Shown here: positions 58,260 through 64,000 of the stretch, piece after piece | Layout of the letters: each line of letters opens with the position of its first letter | Position numbering within the stretch: the stretch's first letter is position 1 | Assembly: GCA_949126835.1 (NCBI GenBank) | Contig: OX421492.1 | Coordinates: forward strand, 39,390,886-39,454,885 | Reading direction: 5' to 3' | Length of the DNA: 64,000 nucleotides | Source: Anisus vortex | Taxonomy: Eukaryota; Mollusca; Gastropoda; Planorbidae | Position numbers and translations under genes: made by a program | The notes under the pieces: generated by a model | Databases searched by the model: none | What the model was told of the DNA's origin: nothing | What the model saw: only the letters and a program-made list of their open reading frames with translations

Positions 58260-60220
58260 CATAGGCTACCTATAGGCCTATTTTATAAAATAGGCTCTAT
58301 AGGCCTAATTTAGGAGCATATAGGCCTAATATAGACCTATAGGCTATAGGTCTTTATTAATACCACAATAAAACGTAGGCTATTTAGCCTACTTTTAGTT
58401 TTGCCTTGCGCCAGAAAGAATCTTAATTAGATCATAATTACGATCAGCTTTCTGCTTCACTCATCAGATAGGGTAGAAGCATCAACTGAATAAATGTATG
58501 CGGACCATTAATGGTAGGCCTAGCCTATTTCTCACTACCTCTTTTTTGGTAGGCATATATTTAGAAGAAGAATAAAGAAAATTTATAAACTAATTTTTGT
58601 GTTGTAGGCCTAATCATCAAAAGAATAGACTTTTCCAGTCCCTATAGATAGGGCGTAAGGCAGCTACTCTTCCTTTTTCTCTAGATGGTGTCTAGGCCCC
58701 AGATCTATGTCTCAGCGCTTTGTTAGGAAATATACTTTCTGTCCATGCGAAAAACTTGGCGCCATCCACTGCCAAATTGGCCCAAATTTGTTTCTTCATT
58801 AAATGCATACAGATTTGTATTGCTTGATTCTACTACTAGGCAATTACCGGTAGCCTACTGTTTTTCGATTTTTAGTTATGAACTTTACTACAAGTAGCCT
58901 ACAAACCTTTATTAAATGAAAAAAAGAACAAAATATACAAACATAAGGACCCCAAAGTTATACACAACTATATTATTTATACATTATTTAACAACAGTTG
59001 TCAATAATTTTATAATTAAAAAGCCATGTAGGCCTAGTTTAGAAATTTAGCATCATACATATTTAAAACAAATTAATTTTGTTTTGATATAAGAAAAAAA
59101 AATGCTCTTTAATTTTTTGGCAAACTGTATTTAAAAACTTGATATAAAATCCTTACAAGAAAAAATGCAATAATATTTTTCATAATTGTTTTATATATAT
59201 ATATTTATTTATACCATCTTGTAGGCCTACTTTTAATGCAAGTGAGGGAATTTAATCATGGGTAAAACAATTAATATCTGAATAATTTACATCATTTACA
59301 AGGCTAACCTACATTTGTTTTATTTTGAGGCTATCCTAAAATGTCATATCTTAGAATGAATTTTTTTAAAGCTATAATTGTATTCGTTTTTGTTTTTTTA
59401 AACAAATTAACATTTTAAACACACATTTTAATTTAATAATACTAATAATTTAGTAAAAAGGAACCTTGTATGACAAAATACTTAAAAAATTTTAATAATT
59501 CATTAGAGAAAGATATTACAATTGCAGGTAGTCTTACTGGTAATTTAAATGCATAGAATTAGAAATTAGAATGAAAAGTACAACTTTTTATTCAAGTTTA
59601 ATGCCAACTTTTTTAGCATACAAAAACAACAACATATTTTCTTTTTTTTTTTCTGTTCCTTTTTATAGACTAGTCCAGCAATAGTAATAGTAACCTTTTA
59701 TAATGCAAGTCTTGACATTGTTCAATATTGAATGAGTCCTGACAATACTCCAGGTAACCTTAAGGCTGTACAAGCTGTTTTTCATTAGATATTTGAGTAA
59801 TTTTGTAATATCACTCAGTCTCAGGTAAATGTTGAGGAAACAAGATTGTCAAATTTGAAAAACATTATACATGGTCAAATCTGCTTTGAATAATTATTCT
59901 TTTCTGAACATTCAATTTTTAGAACACCCATAAAAATATTTTAGATTTTACACTTAAGGGTTCTTACTATAAATCATTTTAAATTCCTAATTTTTTCCCA
60001 AACTTTAGAAAACATTCACAAATCAAAATATATCAGTATAATATGTCTTAAATGTCAGCCGGTACAGTATACATGTAGTCCAAATTGAATAACTTATTAA
60101 TGTATACCGGTATTCTTAGTGCTCAAAGAACTAATAGAAAAATCTCTTGAACAATTTCCACATGAAAAACTAGAGTTAAGGATTCCTTAAGTTGATTTTT
60201 TTAATTTATAAAAGAAATAT
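58260..60220. other. Intergenic DNA, nothing identified
   Basis: AT-rich with scattered TAGGCCTA palindromic words near 58.26-58.4 kb. No open frame, RNA gene or element with recognisable ends was seen. Confidence 0.6.
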
Positions 60221-60223
60221 TTT

Positions 60224-60423
60224 TCAGGCTGCTTTGTGTGTTATATAGAAATTCACCCTTTCCCAAACTTTGAACTTTCCAGGCCCATATGAACTTGGTC
60301 TCATAGGAGGATAAGCCAAACCCATTTCTCCAGCAGACTTGATCTTGCAGAGGGAGACCCGTATGAACCCTGCACTTAAAGGTTTTGCATTTAATGGAAA
60401 ATGTTGAACCAGCAAATAACGTA
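60224..60423 (-). other. Orphan exon-like open frame downstream of WRN
   Basis: After a good minus-strand acceptor (TTTTTCTCCAG) a frame stays open for about 65 residues to TGA at 60224-60226, reading K-P-L-S-A-G-F-I-R-V-S-L-C-K-I-K and G-P-G-K-F-K-V-W-E-R-V. It looks like protein, but the family is not recognised. It needs a phase 1 donor, whereas the last WRN donor is phase 0, so it is not simply an alternative WRN tail. A relic or the last exon of another transcript are options. Confidence 0.3.
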
Positions 60424-60618
60424 CTGGAGAAAAATTGCTATGAAAATGAAATACATAACTGTCCCCAATTTGGATTAAAAATAATTTCCTAAGCGCTTAG
60501 TATTCAATCTAAGCTAAATTTTGCTTACTAGAAATGGCTTAATCAATATTTCTGAGAGGCTTGATAGTAACGGTAGTAACATTTGAGGAACACAATAAGA
60601 AGACAGCGCATTGACATT

Positions 60619-63600
60619 TTATTTTATAAAACTTTTTGATTTCATTTTTTTTGTAAGCACACATTTATTAGAAGACATCCAAGCGGGCAGTTTTTTGTTG
60701 CTGCTAGTTGATTCTGACTGACTGGCAACACTGGAACTTTGTACTTCTTGTGTCTGACAGGTTTGAGACTGAGAGGCACAGTAGGACAAATCAGTTGATT
60801 TTTTTCGCTTTTTACTTGGGGGTGTCTCCAGCATTGATTGAGATTTCTATAAAATTATTAAGAAAAGAAATACAAATAAAATAAACTAGCATATTAGCAT
60901 TTTGGTAATAAATATTAAAATATTAGCCTATATTAAAATCTGAGATTCTAAGATTACACATTTTTTCCATCAAGTAAGATAATTGCTAAGAATTGTTTAC
61001 TGAGATACGTCCATTTTTAAAATACGAAATGGTGTCATACTATTATTATAAATTTTACTGTTAAACCATTAATTGGTCAAAAGCATTGTAAATTCATGAA
61101 TATACTGAATTGCCAACTTTGGGTTAAATCAATAGAAATTAAGTAACCTCCCTTTCCTTTAAGTAAATCACAATATAGTGGTGGAACATACTGCTAGTTT
61201 ATAAAATTGAGATAGATTATAATAATGTGATCCAATTGTCATGATTTTTTTCATGAAGTCCAAGCTCTTAGCTTTAGCCCTATTTATGTAACAAGCAATT
61301 TTTAATTAATTTTTTGAAAACATTGTTAAAATGAGATAAGCTAGAAGAATTTTATAATGAAATTTGAAATATATTATTGAATGTATAAAATATAAAATAT
61401 TTTCTATATTGTTTTAAATGTATTTTCATTATTTTAAAGGTTTCCTTAAGGCTAGCAAAAAGGCTGTTGGTCATTAATAGGCCTAACAAAATTAATGTTT
61501 TAGGTATTATCTTGTGAGTTATTAGTGATAGGTAAAAATGATCAGATGAAATATAAGGCTTTAAAGTAATTAGAGTAAGTTATAGCATAATGAATGTGAT
61601 TTTAATGTATAATTTATAACTTATTCATTATGTCAACAGTAAAACTTACTTCCTCTAAATCATTTGCGATGACAACATTCATAAAGTGTGCATCTGAAAC
61701 CTGGCTTGTTAATAGCGCAGACTTCAACACTGGCTCGTTTTTTTCACTCATTTCAGTTCCATATTTCAGAACCAAAAGAGAAACAACAATTTTAATGTGA
61801 TTGTATTCAACATCTGATGGCAATTGGTCTTTGATCTTTGTCAAACTAGATATGCCTGAAATTTAAAATTGTCAAATTTCTTTATGAATATTTTTTTTAT
61901 AACTATTCTAACTTATAATGAATATTCAAACAATACATTTTTCAAAACATCCATCTCCACAACTGGTAATCTTTAACTTTGACTAATATCCTGAGAAATG
62001 TATTACTTCTATTCATGATATACCTCTATGTAGCCTAATTGACCAACTTACATCCACATAATGGAGGTGTAAATATTGCATTAGTTATTAACTTTTCCAG
62101 ATGAGGTGTAACTCCAAGCCGTTTAATGTCAATAATTAATCCAGCCTTCAGTGCATCACACAAATGATTAATGATAGTGCCTGTTTTAAAGCCACGTTTT
62201 GCTGCAATTTCTTCCTAAAAAAAATGAAGTTTTAATTAGGATACCCGTATTTAAATACATATATAAATGCATTAAAATAATTTTGATATTTTAGATTTAA
62301 ATTGATCAAAACTTCACATTTTAATAAGCAATGATAATTAAAGCAGTTATTTTTAAGTGACTAAAAATATTGAATTTAACCAGAAAATGTAACAAATGTG
62401 ATTTTAATGTTATGTTAACTTTATACTTAAAATTAAAATATTATCTTCATTATAACCATTTGAGCTGTTTAATCTTTTTGGGCCAATGATAACTACATAA
62501 ATTAGTTTTTGTATAATGGCATCCAACTATTCTCAGGGATGATGGGGTAGTTTTGTTTCTTTTTCAGCCAGGAATGATTTTGCTTTCTAAGTGCCTTGAA
62601 GCACAACTTTGCACTAAAAGGATCATTCTTTGGTTAACACTTCACAGTGAGCTGCTGTCAATGTCATAATACTTTAGTACTCTACTTAAAATTGTTTTTT
62701 GTAGACATGGCAGAACTTTTTGACGCTTCTATCTGCTAGTTCTCATGTAGCAAGGCTTTGAACATTGGCCACATACTCATTCTACTGACAAGGCAATTTT
62801 CACAAAAGATGGAGTGTAGTGTATGCTCAACATGTTAGTGAGTTTGAGGACCTTGATGTCGATGATTTTGTCATGCCATTTAATTTGGAGAAATTTTTGT
62901 AAGCTTTTCAGATGGAAGTGGTAAGTTGGTAGTCTCCTAGCAATTGGCGCTTCTCAGACAAGCGTTTTAGGACCTCTGTATTTGTTCTTGTCAAACCAAT
63001 GGGAGAAAATGTGTTATATCTACCAGTAATATTAATAATATCCCACCATTTGAAAGCTTTAACATGCATGTAAAAAAAAAAAAGACAATAAATAGCATCA
63101 CTTACAACTGTGGAGTTCTGCTCTGTAAACATAACGAAGCTTTGTCTTTGAGTTTCTGATAATTTCACCAGTTTCTCATTCTTGCTCTTGTCACTTTCAA
63201 TCTACCATAAAAATGGTCACAATATTTCATTGCCTTCAACATTATGGAAAACTAAATTATAGTTTTTCATAGTACGGTAGTTAGTTTTTCCAAAAAGTGA
63301 CTATGCATGATAAAAACTTTTTAATCATTTAAAGATCTACAAAGACTTTCTTATAAGCTTACTATATTTAACAATATTAATGGAATAAAGAAGATTTAAA
63401 AAAAAAATGTTTAATTGCTTACATTTGTATTTATAGTGGGAAAAGCATCCATTTTCATTGAATTTTTCAAACAGAATGAAGTGATAACTTCCAAAAACTG
63501 GCCACCAAAGGTATCAGCTTTGATCTCTGAGTAATCCTCCAATTTCAGCAAGGATGTTTTAGTGCTAGGTCTGTTATAATTACAATTTTTACACAATTTT

Positions 63601-63992
63601 AATTACAAGACTTTCACTACTCTATTATTTAGTTAAGAAATAATCTTTAACTGTAATCGATAGAGAAAGTAGTAAATTTATTTACATTTAGTATAAGCTG
63701 AGCTTATAGATACAAAAAGAAACATTTATTATAAAGACAAATAGAAAATCACCTGAAGTTAACCATGTCTAGAAGTACTTTGTTACTTGCTATATTGTGG
63801 GGTGTATAGCCAGATTCTTGGGACATTTCATTCCTTCTCTTAACCAACATTGCATACAAATCGTTTTCAAGCTTGGCAATTTTTTCATCAACTGGAGGCA
63901 TTACTGATTTGGAGAAGGGAGATTTTTCTGTTTCATCCAAAGATTTAGGAGATGATGGAAGTGAAAAAGTGTCAGTCTGAGGTATGGAAAGC
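60619..63992 (-). CDS. WRN: Werner-type RecQ helicase, C-terminal part (5' partial)
   Basis: Six exons (complement): 63753-63992, 63423-63570, 63106-63201, 62052-62214, 61650-61855 and 60619-60846, all in phase, encode the last 359 residues. The first two make the HRDC domain (L-Y-A-M-L-V-K-R-R-N-E, I-A-S-N-K-V-L-L-D-M-V-N-F-R-P-S, G-Q-F-L-E-V-I). Next comes the WRN-specific helix-turn-helix segment (I-A-A-K-R-G-F-K-T-G-T-I-I-N-H-L, I-K-R-L-G-V-T-P) that follows HRDC in vertebrate WRN. The tail has a nuclear localisation signal-like P-P-S-K-K-R-K-K-S and K-K-L-P-A-W-M, matching the vertebrate R-R-L-P-V-W-F. WRN unwinds and repairs recombination and telomeric DNA structures in the nucleus. The helicase core and any exonuclease domain lie outside the window. 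Confidence 0.92.
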
Positions 63993-64000
63993 CTGAAAAG

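Noticed and set aside
57954..58262. Minus-strand 102-codon Pro-rich frame
   Set aside because: It is produced by the GC-rich MITE and flanking sequence; no domain and no splice context.

Overview
This is eukaryotic, AT-rich, intron-rich DNA from an invertebrate animal. The gene content (a very long secreted protein with Mucin-2-type WxxW domains, F5/8C and CTCK domains, plus ACLY, MRPL43 and WRN homologues) and the many small DNA transposons fit a lophotrochozoan, most likely a gastropod mollusc. The species is an inference and cannot be proven from the window. No prokaryotic features, CRISPR or rRNA genes were seen.

Layout. (1) 17-16085, plus strand: the 3' part of a giant secreted mucin/hemocytin-like gene. 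I resolved 38 exons that stay in one frame for 2,639 codons: fifteen WxxW domains, two F5/8C (discoidin) domains, two TIL/VWC-type cysteine-rich segments, one LDL-receptor A module, a VWC-like region and a terminal cystine knot. (2) 17868-19285, minus: two exons of mitochondrial ribosomal protein L43, first exon not found, with a possible alternative first exon inside the intron. (3) 20-26.5 kb: a transposon graveyard with two hAT-type elements that have recognisable 8-bp target duplications, a small inverted-repeat element and a long dispersed repeat. (4) 26973-27581, plus: the last three exons of a small coiled-coil gene I could not name. (5) 29105-52646, minus: all 29 coding exons of ATP-citrate lyase, giving 1,097 residues, with a possible non-coding first exon near 57.2 kb. 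Its introns hold a tRNA-derived pol III unit, a second copy of the dispersed repeat interrupted by a piggyBac-like element, and in the first coding intron a nearly pristine Ty3/gypsy-type LTR retrotransposon. (6) 52.7-60 kb: intergenic or 5' intronic DNA with a third repeat copy, a TA-flanked inverted-repeat transposon and a small hAT-like MITE. (7) 60619-63992, minus: the last six coding exons of a Werner-type RecQ helicase, running out of the window.

How they relate. ACLY makes cytosolic acetyl-CoA, MRPL43 serves mitochondrial translation, WRN acts in DNA repair, and the mucin-like protein is an extracellular defence, clotting or mucus component. There is no operon logic; they are unrelated neighbours. 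The most unusual items are the LTR element, whose integrase lies upstream of the start of reverse transcriptase (Gmr1-like order) and which has lost nearly all of RT and RNase H yet has LTRs differing at about 4 of 1,036 positions; the homogeneous WxxW exon array with a furin-type site; and the piggyBac-like insertion whose empty site can be read from two paralogous repeat copies in the same window.

All exon boundaries were read by eye from GT/AG sites, reading phase and protein similarity remembered from known families. No database search was run.
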